From Candidatus Bathyarchaeota archaeon (GTDB lineage Archaea; Thermoproteota; Bathyarchaeia; 40CM-2-53-6; RBG-13-38-9), in NCBI GenBank assembly GCA_018396915.1, contig JAGTRD010000007.1, positions 11,372 through 56,046 of the forward strand: DNA of 44,675 nucleotides. Direction: 5' to 3'. Numbering within the stretch: the first letter of the stretch is position 1; the number at the start of each line of letters is the position of its first letter. A program made the translations under genes and the position numbers. Below the pieces are notes generated by a model, which saw only the letters and a list, made by a program, of their open reading frames with translations, was not told where the DNA came from and made no database searches. Below are positions 25,588 to 35,028 of this stretch, piece after piece.

Positions 25588-26703
25588 TCAGGATATTTTA
25601 TATATCCTTCGGTACCGATACTCTATGTTGCATGCACCTTCCATCGAGACCATGCACGCTCCTATCGGACTCTGAGGGTTGCAGACTCTTCCAAATAATG
25701 GACACTCCCTAGGTTCCATCAGGCCCCTGAGGACCTTATTGCAGCTACATCCCTCTGGCTCACTGAAATCAGCATCAATAATTTCTTTCAACTCTTCTGC
25801 GTATCTAACTTCAGAATCGAAAATCCTGAATGGTTCTCTGAGTCTCATCTTTGAGCATCTTATTCTGGGGAAACCACGCCACATCGAATCTACAGGCTCA
25901 AAGACTTGATCTATGAGCTTAAGCGCTTTCAAATTACCTGAATATCTTACCGTTCTATTATATTCATTTTCAACGATCGAGTTAGAGTTCTTCAGTTGCC
26001 TGGCGATCATGTACACAGCCATCAATATATCCAGAGGTTCAAACCCTGCAATTACTTGTGGAACCTTGTATTTTCTTGAGATCGCTTCATAGGGCCTTAC
26101 CCCTATTATTGTGCTGACATGCCCTGGCTCAATGATCCCTTGAATTTTTAGTTCACCCATGCTTAGAAGCATATCCAAGGCTGGAGGTAAATACCTATGA
26201 AAACATAATATGGAGAAATTTTCTGGCATACCCTTGAGGATGGTGACTGCGGTACTCGGCGCCGTAGTCTCGAAACCTATAGCTACAAACACCACTTCCC
26301 TATCTGTCTTTTCAGCGATTCTAACAGCATCAGTGATGCTGTAGACCACTCTCACGTCCGCCCCCTTAGCTCGAGCGTCTGCAAGTGAGCCTGACACTCC
26401 TGGAACCCTCAGCATATCCCCAAAGGTAGTAACGGTCTTTCCACTTCTGGCGAGAGCCACCGCCTCCTCCACTTCAGCCATCGTTGTTACGCATACAGGA
26501 CAGCCAGGACCCTGCCTAACCTCAATGCCACACCCCTTAAGCAGAAGGTCAAGCCCATACCTGACAATAGTATCTTGGTGTGTACCGCAAACATGCATCA
26601 GTGTAAGGTTAAGTCCCATCGACTTCAATCTTTCAAGTATTTTTGAAGCTGTCGACTCATCCCTGAATCGATACATCGGCTCGACCTCAATTTTTGAAAT
26701 CAT
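25588..26703 (-). CDS. hypD: Hydrogenase maturation factor HypD
   Basis: HypD is the iron-sulfur scaffold that, with HypC, assembles the Fe(CN)2CO unit of [NiFe] hydrogenases. The 371-aa protein carries the family motifs: MHVCGTHQDT, the GPGCPVCVT redox site, FVAIGFETTAPST, EPGHVSTIIG, and the C-terminal 4Fe-4S cysteines in EGCSCNKVL, PRECPLFGRVC and GACMVSMEGAC. All expected cysteines are present. The ATG start lies 42 bases after the hypA stop, within the hypF-C-B-A-D unit. Confidence 0.96.
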   Translation of the reverse strand: MISKIEVEPMYRFRDESTASKILERLKSMGLNLTLMHVCGTHQDTIVRYGLDLLLKGCGIEVRQGPGCPVCVTTMAEVEEAVALARSGKTVTTFGDMLRVPGVSGSLADARAKGADVRVVYSITDAVRIAEKTDREVVFVAIGFETTAPSTAVTILKGMPENFSILCFHRYLPPALDMLLSMGELKIQGIIEPGHVSTIIGVRPYEAISRKYKVPQVIAGFEPLDILMAVYMIARQLKNSNSIVENEYNRTVRYSGNLKALKLIDQVFEPVDSMWRGFPRIRCSKMRLREPFRIFDSEVRYAEELKEIIDADFSEPEGCSCNKVLRGLMEPRECPLFGRVCNPQSPIGACMVSMEGACNIEYRYRRIYKIS

Positions 26704-26745
26704 AAAATTGAAAATTCAACTTTGTGAAAACTATTGTTGGCCATT

Positions 26746-27117
26746 CTATTGTCTTAGTTTGATGGACTTGATATAACAATTCCTTCCAGATACCACTTCA
26801 ACTTCTCCACCACATTCGGGGCATTCAAGCGTTGGGTATACGATGTGATATTGAGGGTCTTCCCTAATTTTAATTGGGCCTTCGAACTTGCATCTCTCAC
26901 AATAAACCTGACCTTCCTCCAACTCAATTTTCAGCTTGGACTCCTCGAGAATGGTATCTTTCGTTAAGAGTTTGTAACAATATCTTAATTGATCCAGACC
27001 CAGCATAGAGAGTTTCCCAACGACCAGGCAAACTTCCGAGACTGATTTGGCATTCCTCTTATTTGCCTCAGCGATAACTGTCTCAACTATACCTTTGGCC
27101 ATCGAGAGCTCATGCAT
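26746..27117 (-). CDS. hypA: Hydrogenase nickel incorporation protein HypA
   Basis: HypA binds nickel through its N-terminal Met-His and, with HypB, delivers it to the hydrogenase large subunit. The 123-aa protein starts MHELSMAKGIVETV. Structural zinc is held by CERC (about 78-81) and CPEC (about 105-108). The start must be the ATG at 27117, because a TTG one codon upstream would place an extra Met before the nickel-binding MHE. The gene follows hypB by about 20 bases. Confidence 0.95.
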   Translation of the reverse strand: MHELSMAKGIVETVIAEANKRNAKSVSEVCLVVGKLSMLGLDQLRYCYKLLTKDTILEESKLKIELEEGQVYCERCKFEGPIKIREDPQYHIVYPTLECPECGGEVEVVSGRNCYIKSIKLRQ

Positions 27118-27138
27118 CAAGGGCAGCCAGCTTTGGAT

Positions 27139-27840
27139 TCAGATCCCCAGAGCTTCAACTACATTATCTATACCCATACCGGTTCGGCAAATTGTTCCTA
27201 CAACCTTTACCTTAGGGTTTACTGATACCGCATCGCCACGTAACTTCTCATATTCAACACCCATCGACTCAGCCAAGTCCAGTTTATTTATAACCACTAC
27301 ATCTGCCTCCATGAATATGAATGGATGCTGAAGGATCATGTAAGGCCCCTCAGTCACGCTAATGACTACAAGCCTCTTGTCGGCTCCGAGCTTGAATTCT
27401 CCTGGGCAGATCAGGTTTCCAACATTCTCTATAAATATAAGGTCCAACTGTTCAAGATTTACAGAGTTCAGGGCTTTAGACACTAGATTCGCGTCAAGGT
27501 GACACTCTTTCCCAGTGTTTATCTGAATTACTTCGGCTCCATGCCTTGATACTCTATCTGAGTCTATAGTTGTCGTTAAGTCGCCATTGAAGACAGCAAT
27601 CCTGTATTTTCTATTCAGTTTCTCAACAAGCAGTTCTATGAGACTGGTCTTACCCGACCCTATGGAGCCCATTACGTCTATGGCCTTCACACCATGTCTA
27701 CGCAAGATTTCTCTGTTTCTGGCAGCGAGTTCGCTATTTGCTTTAAGGACCTGCTCCTCAAGCTCTACATCGAATATTTCTCCTTCCCCGGGTGTCACGA
27801 TCCTCCTCATACAATGCCCAACCGATATAGCATGTCTCAC
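27139..27840 (-). CDS. hypB: Hydrogenase nickel incorporation GTPase HypB
   Basis: A SIMIBI-class GTPase that drives nickel transfer during hydrogenase maturation. The P-loop is GSIGSGKTS (about residues 57-65); AVFNGDLTT holds the switch region, FIENVGNLICP the conserved HypB segment with a metal-binding Cys, and NKLDL the guanine-specificity motif. There is no long N-terminal His-rich nickel-storage stretch, only two His and one Cys near the start. Translation begins at GTG 27840, overlapping the hypC stop as GTGA, so the two are coupled. The 233-aa length fits archaeal HypB. Confidence 0.96.
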   Translation of the reverse strand: MRHAISVGHCMRRIVTPGEGEIFDVELEEQVLKANSELAARNREILRRHGVKAIDVMGSIGSGKTSLIELLVEKLNRKYRIAVFNGDLTTTIDSDRVSRHGAEVIQINTGKECHLDANLVSKALNSVNLEQLDLIFIENVGNLICPGEFKLGADKRLVVISVTEGPYMILQHPFIFMEADVVVINKLDLAESMGVEYEKLRGDAVSVNPKVKVVGTICRTGMGIDNVVEALGI

Positions 27841-28055
27841 ATGACTCTGAGCAAATCATCCCACAACTTCAATGTCTCATTGGCATGCCGTTCATCAATG
27901 ACCTCTATTGCGAATCCGGCATGTACAATAACGTATTGCCCAACCTTCACATCAACGAGTGAGATATCCACTTCCCTCTTTGTCCCGTCCCCAAAATCAA
28001 CTTCAGCCCTGTCTCCTGTTATTCTAATGATCTTTCCAGGTATTGCTAGACACAT
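27837..28055 (-). CDS. hypC: Hydrogenase maturation chaperone HypC
   Basis: A small chaperone that binds HypD and the hydrogenase large-subunit precursor through its N-terminal cysteine. The protein begins MCLAIPGKII, the family signature, so the ATG at 28055 is the start; a GTG two codons upstream would bury the essential Cys2. VKVGQYVIVHAGFAIEV is the second conserved block. At 72 aa it has family length. It overlaps hypB by four bases. Confidence 0.96.
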   Translation of the reverse strand: MCLAIPGKIIRITGDRAEVDFGDGTKREVDISLVDVKVGQYVIVHAGFAIEVIDERHANETLKLWDDLLRVM

Positions 28056-28125
28056 TTCCACTACATCAATCGTTTAGGTGTGAGTGGAAGATATAAACTG
28101 TTCCCAGCTTCCGAGTTGCTTGTCA

Positions 28126-30405
28126 TCACATGTTGTTACACTTCATAGCGGCAACTGCGGCTTGACCCAACGATATTCCACCATCACCTGGGGGGACCAC
28201 GTTATGTGATAGGAACGTTAGGTTGTTGTCTTCAATTATTTTCTTGATGATTTTATGCATATGCTCGTTACACGCCACACCGCCCGTAAAGCCCACTGCT
28301 GATACACCTTTAATTTCAGCAGCCTCCACAGCCAATTCTGCAAGGGATCTTGCAAGATACGACTCTGCAGAGAAGGCGAGGTCTTCCGTATTAAACTTTC
28401 CGAGGTTCATATAAATTTCCTCAAGTAATTGACTTGTATCTATGATGAATCCTTTTATTATTGGTTCGACCTGCAGAACATCTCTACCCTGGACAGCAGT
28501 AGACTCAAGTTTCATAGCAGGCTCACCTTCATATGTTCTCTCGTAACATATTCCTAAAATCGATGAGACAGCATCTAGGACTCTCCCACAACTTGTTGTA
28601 ACAGGAACTTTCCCAGACTGAAGTTGATTTATAATTGTCTCTACCTCAATTGAACCGTGTGGAAGATAAGGAACCTTCTTCATCAGAATATCTCGTATAT
28701 CGATGCGACCGAACAATATTCCAGCAACCATTCTTAACGGATATTTCGCGGCTAGGTCTCCTCCCACCATTGGTTGCTCCTGAAGGTGACCGATCCTTTC
28801 GAAGGACTCTATATTAGAATACAACACCTCGCCACCCCATGCCTTCCCATCGGATCCATACCCATAACCGTCGCACACTATGCCTACAGCTTCATCCACA
28901 CTATTTTCTATCATTAGTTTTGAGAGGTGGGCGTGATGGTGCTGCACCTGAATGAACGGTACACCTAGCTGGTTACTCATACGCCTAGCAAGGTCTGTTG
29001 TGCTGAACCTAGGATGGAGATCGCAGGCTATGATTTCTGGGTTCGACTTGGTCAGGGTTAACATGTGTATGATAGTCTCATCAAGATATCGTAATGTGTC
29101 AAGTGTCTCCACATCGCCTATATGCTGAGAGATGTAGGCCCGTTTACGGTTAATAATGCAACATGTTACATTTAGCTCGGCGCCGAGAGATAAGACACAT
29201 GCCTTTGAAGGTCTTTTCAATATTACCGGCGATGGTGCGTATCCCCTCGAACGTCTTATGAACAGTTTTCTATTATCCACAATCCTGAGTACTGAGTCGT
29301 CGCACCTCTGAACAATTTTACGATTATGTATTAAAAAATAATCAACTATACCAGCCAGTCTCTTGAATGCGTCACACTCATCTATTGTTATAGGTTCGTT
29401 CGGCGGGTTTGCACTCGTCATAACTAATGCGGGTTCTCTTGTATAATCAAATATTAAGTAATGTAAGCCGGTGTAGGGGAGCATCACACCCACAGTATGT
29501 AAACCGGGGGATATCATATCTGATAGATAATAGTTCCCACTCTTCTTCAGTAGGACGATCGGTCTCTGATATGACTCCAAAATTGTAGCCTCAAAATCGT
29601 TTACATATGCAAAGCTTCTTGTCGTCTCTAGGTCACGAGCCATGATCGCAAAAGGCTTCGACCTTCGATCTTTCGCAGCCCTAAGTCTCATCAATGGTAT
29701 AGAATTTGTCGTAGAGCATACTATGTGGAAACCACCGTTGCCCTTCACCGCCAATATGAAACCTTCATCGATTAGACGCCCTACCTCAGCTACAGGATCT
29801 ACGCAATCTATGGTCTCTCCGCTCCTGCTGTCGACCAGATATAGTTTGGGGCCACACAGTTGACAAGCATTTGTCTGAGAGTGGAAACGTCGATCCTCAG
29901 GATTACGATACTCTTCATCACATTTAGGGCACATTTTGAAATGGACCATACTTGTATTTTCCCTATCATACGGTACTTTACGAATTATTGTATATCTAGG
30001 GCCGCAGTCGGTACAAGTTGTGAAGAAGTATCTATATCTGCGGTTTGTTGGATTTCTCATCTCAGATAGACATTGGCTACATATTGAGATGTCTGGTGGA
30101 ATTATTGATCCTACCTCACTCTGACCAATAGAGCTATTCACAATCTCAAATTTTGAGTATGAACCTTGGATGTTACGATATGTTACTTTAAGCTCAGATA
30201 TTTCTGAGATTGGTGGCTTATTTTCTTCGAGTTGCTGCAAAAAATCTTTTATATTTGACTCTTCACCTTCTACAATTATTTTCACACTCGCATCGTCTCT
30301 GTTCTGAACGTATCCGCAAAGTTTATTCGCTATTGCTATTCTGTAGATGAATGGCCTGAAGCCTACTCCTTGAACTATGCCTTTTACCAGAATCTCCGCC
30401 TGCAA
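28126..30405 (-). CDS. hypF: Carbamoyltransferase HypF
   Basis: HypF makes carbamoyl-adenylate from carbamoyl phosphate and ATP and transfers the carbamoyl group to HypE. The domain order is complete over 759 aa: acylphosphatase-like (VKGIVQGVGFRPFIYRIA, residues 8-25), two zinc fingers (CSQC, CTDCG, CPKCDEE, CQLCG, about 110-190), a YrdC-like domain (AVKGNGGFHIVCS and KDRRSKPFAIM), and a Kae1-like C-terminal domain (VQHHHAHL and GFTGGVACNEHM). The start is TTG 30405. It leads the minus-strand hyp unit, about 70 bases before hypC. Confidence 0.96.
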   Translation of the reverse strand: MQAEILVKGIVQGVGFRPFIYRIAIANKLCGYVQNRDDASVKIIVEGEESNIKDFLQQLEENKPPISEISELKVTYRNIQGSYSKFEIVNSSIGQSEVGSIIPPDISICSQCLSEMRNPTNRRYRYFFTTCTDCGPRYTIIRKVPYDRENTSMVHFKMCPKCDEEYRNPEDRRFHSQTNACQLCGPKLYLVDSRSGETIDCVDPVAEVGRLIDEGFILAVKGNGGFHIVCSTTNSIPLMRLRAAKDRRSKPFAIMARDLETTRSFAYVNDFEATILESYQRPIVLLKKSGNYYLSDMISPGLHTVGVMLPYTGLHYLIFDYTREPALVMTSANPPNEPITIDECDAFKRLAGIVDYFLIHNRKIVQRCDDSVLRIVDNRKLFIRRSRGYAPSPVILKRPSKACVLSLGAELNVTCCIINRKRAYISQHIGDVETLDTLRYLDETIIHMLTLTKSNPEIIACDLHPRFSTTDLARRMSNQLGVPFIQVQHHHAHLSKLMIENSVDEAVGIVCDGYGYGSDGKAWGGEVLYSNIESFERIGHLQEQPMVGGDLAAKYPLRMVAGILFGRIDIRDILMKKVPYLPHGSIEVETIINQLQSGKVPVTTSCGRVLDAVSSILGICYERTYEGEPAMKLESTAVQGRDVLQVEPIIKGFIIDTSQLLEEIYMNLGKFNTEDLAFSAESYLARSLAELAVEAAEIKGVSAVGFTGGVACNEHMHKIIKKIIEDNNLTFLSHNVVPPGDGGISLGQAAVAAMKCNNM

Positions 30406-30481
30406 TTAAGTGTCATCTGACTAAGCTCATACTTGTATACATGTCTCAATATAATTTTAAACGGATTTAAAGCATCTTTTT

Positions 30482-31114
30482 CTATGAAAAGAGCAACATA
30501 TTGACTCTAGGTTCCAGTCTTTCCCTCTCGCGCTTGATAACTGAGGATAAAGTGTTGTCGACCCTTGTCTTCCCATCTGACGATTGGATAATGACTCCCC
30601 CGGTTGCTTCAATCGTTTTTTCAGATTTTACGAGAGTTGTATCGGCACCAAGTCTCGAGCTTACCCTGCCCGCAATTTCTTTTAGTGGAAGCCTTAACCT
30701 TGAGTCATCCTTATTGAGTAGAACCTCAAGTCTTCCTCCACCAGCAGCCACAGCAGCTTCTTCGATGAGTCTCTCCAACATCTTCAAATAATTATCTTCA
30801 TTCCTTACTGAATGAATGTTCTCCTCAACCATCTGGAAGACCTTATCCACAATCTTCCTCTTCTCAGAGAGAATTCTCCATCTTGCCCTGATACTTGCCT
30901 CTACCGACTTTCGCCTCACTAGACCCTCCGCCTCATGCTCAGCCTTTCTGATTATTTCTCTGCACTCTTTCTCAGCCTTCTCGGTGACCCGCCTTCGAAC
31001 CTCTTCAATATATCTTTGCTTAGATGTCTTCGCTTCGTCTAGAATCGATGATGCGGCCTCTCTAGCATCATCGATTATCTTACTGATCAGTATCTCAAGA
31101 GATCTCTCTGCCAA
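30482..31114 (-). CDS. atpE: A/V-type ATP synthase subunit E
   Basis: Peripheral-stalk subunit of the archaeal ATP synthase. The N-terminal two thirds is a long, highly charged helix (DDAREAASSILDEAKTSKQR, then many Arg/Lys/Glu) and the C-terminal part a small globular domain ending GGVIIQSSDGKTRVDNTLSS, the typical E-subunit finish. I place the start at TTG 31114, which yields the usual SLE-L-I-KI beginning. A longer frame to ATG 31162 would extend 68 bases into the H gene and adds residues unlike the family. It follows subunit H with an overlap of about 20 bases and must work with it as the E-H stalk. Confidence 0.87.
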   Translation of the reverse strand: MAERSLEILISKIIDDAREAASSILDEAKTSKQRYIEEVRRRVTEKAEKECREIIRKAEHEAEGLVRRKSVEASIRARWRILSEKRKIVDKVFQMVEENIHSVRNEDNYLKMLERLIEEAAVAAGGGRLEVLLNKDDSRLRLPLKEIAGRVSSRLGADTTLVKSEKTIEATGGVIIQSSDGKTRVDNTLSSVIKRERERLEPRVNMLLFS

Positions 31115-31436
31115 CCCCACCAGCACTCTCCATGATCTCTCTAAGAACCATATATACCGCATTCTTAAGATTCTTATCGGCGAGAGCCCTTAGCCTGGCT
31201 ATTTCATCTTCACAGTCGGCCATAATCTTCTTAACCCTATCGGAGGCCATCCTCTCAGCATCCTTGAGCAACTCCTCCGCCCTTATCCTGCACGACATAA
31301 TAATTTTATTATAATTTTCATCATAATTTGTATCTTGATATCTCTTTATCTCTTCAGCTTGAATAGATGCTTCTGAGACTATTCTCTCAGCTTCTTCCTC
31401 AGCCTTCAGTACTGCCTCAATCACCTTATCACTCAT
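31095..31436 (-). CDS. atpH: A/V-type ATP synthase subunit H (stalk coiled coil)
   Basis: A 113-aa, almost fully helical, charged protein (VLKAEEEAERIVSEAS, EELLKDAERMASDRVKKI) of the kind that forms the right-handed coiled-coil stalk with subunit E. Low-complexity helices make family assignment from sequence alone weak; the call rests on composition, size and its coupled position just before subunit E. Its ATG start lies 147 bases from the divergent subunit I gene. Confidence 0.72.
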   Translation of the reverse strand: MSDKVIEAVLKAEEEAERIVSEASIQAEEIKRYQDTNYDENYNKIIMSCRIRAEELLKDAERMASDRVKKIMADCEDEIARLRALADKNLKNAVYMVLREIMESAGGVGREIS

Positions 31437-31583
31437 ATCAATCTATGAACTGGCAATCTGCACATACATAATAGTTTTTCGCATAGAAACACCGCATCAG
31501 CTCCAAACATCATATTTATATTAATTCTGGATGTCAAACTAGAACAAAATATTGAACTGGGAGATGCTAGGAGGCATCAGTTC

Positions 31584-33245
31584 ATGATCAAGACTGCAAC
31601 GATGATTAAAGCCAGAGCGTACATCCATAAAGAATATATGGAAAGAGCTATATTGAGCGTCGCCAAGTCGGGGGTGCTCCATCAGATAGATGCTCTTGAG
31701 AGCTTGAAGGATTTTGAACCTAAGGTTAAAGCGGTAGAATCGACAGAAAGACTCTTTAAATCCACGTCGATTATTTCACGTATCCAAGCCCTACTTTCGA
31801 GTGTTGAGGAGAAACCGGAACCTTCAATACTAGAGTTGAAAGTTCTCAGCGCCGAAGAGATTGACTCAATAGATCGACTATTATCAGAGATTGAACAGAA
31901 GTATAATGGAAACAAAGAAATTGGTATGAAGCCAACACTCTCAATCGAGGATCTGAATAACCTTCTACTCTGGGAGAGGCAACTCGAGGCTACCAGACTC
32001 GTTGAGGAAGCAAAGTCTAAATGCGCACAAACAGAGAAGATATTTATCATTGAAGGTTGGATCCCGAAGGATAAGAAAGAGAATTTCGAGAATGCTGTAA
32101 TTGAGGGTTCTAAAGGGTGTTGTGTGACTTCGTATTTATTACCAGCCCAGGTCAGCGGCCACAGCCAAGAGTCACCAGAGTCTCCACCAACTCTAATAAG
32201 GAACCCGAGGATAGCTTATGTTTACGAGAAGCTTGTGACCGGATTTGGCATTCCGAACTATTTTGAGATAGATCCTACAATCTTCATGACATTCTCTTTT
32301 CCACTCATATTCGGCTTAATATTTGGAGATGTTGGTCACGGTCTCGTTCTCCTTGCGCTCAGTTTACTTCTATACGCGGTAAATAGAAAAGGCATAAGGG
32401 CGCCGGAGCTTTTTGAGTACATAATAAAGGGTTCACCACTCCTTGTGATGTGTTCAGCGTCATCCATATTCTTCGGTTTCCTTTACGGTGAGATGTTTGG
32501 TTCCGAGAAGTATTACCATATCATCGATGAGTTGATTCATCATAATTTAGGTGTTAGTTCGCATGAGATTGTTGAGAAGATATCTAAGAATCTTGAGTTG
32601 ACCTTATCAGGTATCGCTGGATTCTCTATACCCGTACCATTCCCATTCAGCCCATTCGACCAGCCAACATTGCTACTTCTTGTGTCCCTATATGTTGCAA
32701 TGCTCCATATCACATTCGGTCTAGTGCTGGGGCTGATTAATGAGTTGAGAAGAAAGAATTATTTGGAGGCAATCGTCGGACCGGGACTTTGGCTCTGGTT
32801 CTACTTGAGCTTCGCATATCTATTATTGAAATATAAGTCTGGAATATTCTCAGCGGTCTTTCAGGACATGAATATTCTAGGTGTCTACATAGCACTCCCA
32901 GCTGTTATCATGATATTGGCGAGGGCATCTGTGCATGGCATAGACGGCTTTGGACATGCACTCGAATCCCTGATATCGTCACTTTCAAACTCCATATCCT
33001 ACGGCCGTATACTCGCATTGGCTGTTGCACACGCCGCCTTCAGCAAGATTCTCCTCATGATGCTTGAGTTTGAAGGAATATTTGCAATTGTGGGCTGGTT
33101 GATGTGGGCGATATTCACATTTCTTCTAATACTATGTTTTGAATGTCTACTATCCTTTATTCACACACTCAGGCTCCACTGGGTAGAGTGGTTTCTAAAA
33201 TTCTATACTGGAGACGGTTATAGATACGAGCCATTAAAAATATAA
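31584..33245 (+). CDS. atpI: A/V-type ATP synthase subunit I (membrane a-type subunit)
   Basis: Membrane stator subunit that forms the proton or sodium half-channels against the c-ring. The N-terminal 200 residues are cytosolic and coiled. The membrane half shows FGLIFGDVGHGLVLLAL, FGFLYGEMFGS, and SNSISYGRILALAVAHAAFS, which contains the essential channel arginine. At 553 aa it is shorter than the 620-700 aa of most homologues; the cytosolic part is the reduced portion. An AGGAGG ribosome site lies nine bases before the ATG. It is transcribed away from subunits H and E and towards the K gene, so it is split from its usual operon order H-I-K-E-C-F-A-B-D. Confidence 0.93.
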   Translation: MIKTATMIKARAYIHKEYMERAILSVAKSGVLHQIDALESLKDFEPKVKAVESTERLFKSTSIISRIQALLSSVEEKPEPSILELKVLSAEEIDSIDRLLSEIEQKYNGNKEIGMKPTLSIEDLNNLLLWERQLEATRLVEEAKSKCAQTEKIFIIEGWIPKDKKENFENAVIEGSKGCCVTSYLLPAQVSGHSQESPESPPTLIRNPRIAYVYEKLVTGFGIPNYFEIDPTIFMTFSFPLIFGLIFGDVGHGLVLLALSLLLYAVNRKGIRAPELFEYIIKGSPLLVMCSASSIFFGFLYGEMFGSEKYYHIIDELIHHNLGVSSHEIVEKISKNLELTLSGIAGFSIPVPFPFSPFDQPTLLLLVSLYVAMLHITFGLVLGLINELRRKNYLEAIVGPGLWLWFYLSFAYLLLKYKSGIFSAVFQDMNILGVYIALPAVIMILARASVHGIDGFGHALESLISSLSNSISYGRILALAVAHAAFSKILLMMLEFEGIFAIVGWLMWAIFTFLLILCFECLLSFIHTLRLHWVEWFLKFYTGDGYRYEPLKI

Positions 33246-33295
33246 GATTAACAGATAAAAATCTTGCAGGAATATAAATCCTCGATTGAATCCCA

Positions 33296-33607
33296 CTAGA
33301 ACACCATTATCATGAAAGCTACGACTAAACCATATATTGCGATAGCTTCAAGGAATACTATAAAGATCAATGCTTTGCTGAAGGTCTCCGGCTTCTCAGC
33401 GATCGCGGCCACAGCCGCGGCGCTGGCAGTCCCCATCCCTAAACCTGTTCCCAAGCCAGCCAGACCCATAGCCAATCCTGCTCCTATCATCTTAAAACCT
33501 GACTCAGACACTTCCTTTGCGCCCGCTTGGGCATAAACCAAACCAGTTATTGATAGAGCTACCCCTATCGCTATGAAGGCAAACGTTACAAACCTACTGA
33601 ATCTCAT
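33296..33607 (-). CDS. atpK: A/V-type ATP synthase subunit K (c-ring proteolipid)
   Basis: The rotating c-ring subunit. After a hydrophobic leader (FVTFAFIAIGVALSITGLVYA) come the two ring helices: glycine-rich MIGAGLAMGLAGLGTGLGMG and the carboxylate helix IFIVFLEAIAIYGLVVAFMI, whose glutamate binds the ion. This is the single-hairpin form rather than the duplicated form. The start is ATG 33607, with AGAGGG seven bases upstream; an ATT-rich TATA element lies further up. The extra N-terminal helix may be a cleaved signal peptide, as in some archaeal proteolipids. It is encoded opposite to subunit I, tail to tail. Confidence 0.92.
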   Translation of the reverse strand: MRFSRFVTFAFIAIGVALSITGLVYAQAGAKEVSESGFKMIGAGLAMGLAGLGTGLGMGTASAAAVAAIAEKPETFSKALIFIVFLEAIAIYGLVVAFMIMVF

Positions 33608-33647
33608 GCAACGTCCCTCTAACAGTACCCTAATAGGAATCAAACAC

Positions 33648-33660
33648 TTATTTAAAACAA
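33648..33660 (-). promoter_or_regulatory. TATA box upstream of the ATP synthase K gene
   Basis: On the minus strand the sequence is ttgttttaaataa, a good archaeal TATA element about 45-50 bases before the K start codon, in the 58-base gap after the C-subunit gene. It implies that the abundant c-ring subunit has its own transcript, as its stoichiometry would require. Confidence 0.5.
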
Positions 33661-33665
33661 TTTTG

Positions 33666-34745
33666 CTACAGGTAGTGTGAAGCTGTCTCTTTAGGTAGAA
33701 TTATAATATTGCTGAGGATACTGCTTGAAATCCCGTCTCTCTTTCCCAATATTATCTCTCGAATATTTAGACATTCAAGATACTTGAGGTTCAAGTAAGC
33801 CAGGAGAGGAGCTACACCGAATGGGTATCCTAGGAAGGCCCGCCCACACCTTTCAGCAAAGTATTTTTTGAGCCCAATCTCTAAGGACAGAAGGCTCCTC
33901 TCACGATCATACTCGCTGTCAAAACCGGATAATACCACGCCGTAATGTCCTAACTTCAAGGCTCGTATCGCCTCTGATACAGTTGCCGTCTCTACAGCTA
34001 CATCAAGCTCATTACCGAGCCTATGCTTCACAGGAATCAAAAGCTCCCTCAACGATGAGAAGGGAATGCCGAGATGTTTGCATCTCAATGTTAAGCCAAT
34101 GTTTGAGATGTCTATGTCTGTCCCAATAATGTCTCTAACATAATTCTTATCCCAATCCTGAAGTCTTGAGGTAAAATTCCAGAGCGAGTTTAAATAGTAC
34201 TTGTCGATAGCGACCTCTACTGGAAGTATTGAATTCAACATATCACATTCAGCAATCTTTTCAAGAGCTACCCTTCTCAGCGCAGAATCTTCAAGTTCAA
34301 AAATTTCATGGAGACTCTTAGACTTCAACATCTTCGAAACATATTCCTCAGTATATCTCCCAATAAAAGTTACAAGATGCATGATCTCATCAGGAGGGAC
34401 GCCTTCATACATTAGGCGAATAATGGTCTTGAGTGTGGAGGATTCATGGCGGGCATATGTCAACTCCAAGATGTTCCTCGCCTCATCTGTCAACCTGAGC
34501 CTAAGCATCTGCTCCAAATTCTGGTAGTAGCTCCTAAATATTGCCCGGTCAACTTCGCCCAGAACTAAACTCTTTCTGGAATATTCTGAGAAGTATTTTG
34601 TGTAGGCTGTGCTTCCTAGACATCTAAGAACATCCTCTTCATCCTTTGCCTTCAATAATGTCTCATAATCGTCCAGCCTCAGTAGGAAGGATCTTAGGGC
34701 CCTGACGTAGGCTGTAGAGTAGGCATAATCATTCGCAGTCTTCAA
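33666..34745 (-). CDS. atpC: A/V-type ATP synthase subunit C
   Basis: Funnel-shaped subunit linking the central stalk to the c-ring (V-ATPase d / AC39 family). The 359-aa protein begins NDYAYSTAYVRALRSFLL and ends with the conserved GYPFGVAPLLAYLNLKYLEC plus NIREIILGKRDGI, the family's closing signature. It is largely helical with three repeated helical units. The start is TTG 34745 with GGGGCGATGAG upstream. The gene runs into K on the same strand. A second family member lies on the opposite strand about 0.5 kb away (35256). Confidence 0.9.
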   Translation of the reverse strand: MKTANDYAYSTAYVRALRSFLLRLDDYETLLKAKDEEDVLRCLGSTAYTKYFSEYSRKSLVLGEVDRAIFRSYYQNLEQMLRLRLTDEARNILELTYARHESSTLKTIIRLMYEGVPPDEIMHLVTFIGRYTEEYVSKMLKSKSLHEIFELEDSALRRVALEKIAECDMLNSILPVEVAIDKYYLNSLWNFTSRLQDWDKNYVRDIIGTDIDISNIGLTLRCKHLGIPFSSLRELLIPVKHRLGNELDVAVETATVSEAIRALKLGHYGVVLSGFDSEYDRERSLLSLEIGLKKYFAERCGRAFLGYPFGVAPLLAYLNLKYLECLNIREIILGKRDGISSSILSNIIILPKETASHYL

Positions 34746-35028
34746 AGATTATCTCATCGCCCCTTTTAGACTCGCTTCCTTTTTATGGTCCCTCACATGT
34801 ATGATTTATAACTGATTGATAAACCTCATTATACTGATGAGACCCTATAGACCCCTTCATTCCATAGTATCATTAAGCATTCGTCATTCCGGATTGAGAT
34901 GAAAAAATATGAAAGGAGTAGATGAAACCTCTCCATACGTTGCCCATTTCAGATTCAATCCGATGTAAACAAGAATTAATGAGACATAGGTGGGTTAACA
35001 TTCTTAAGTTAGGATTGGTAAATAATCG

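Noticed and set aside
34746-35028. Box C/D small RNA in the gap between the divergent C-type genes
   Set aside because: GATGA-like boxes occur but no ordered C, D', C', D set could be assembled.
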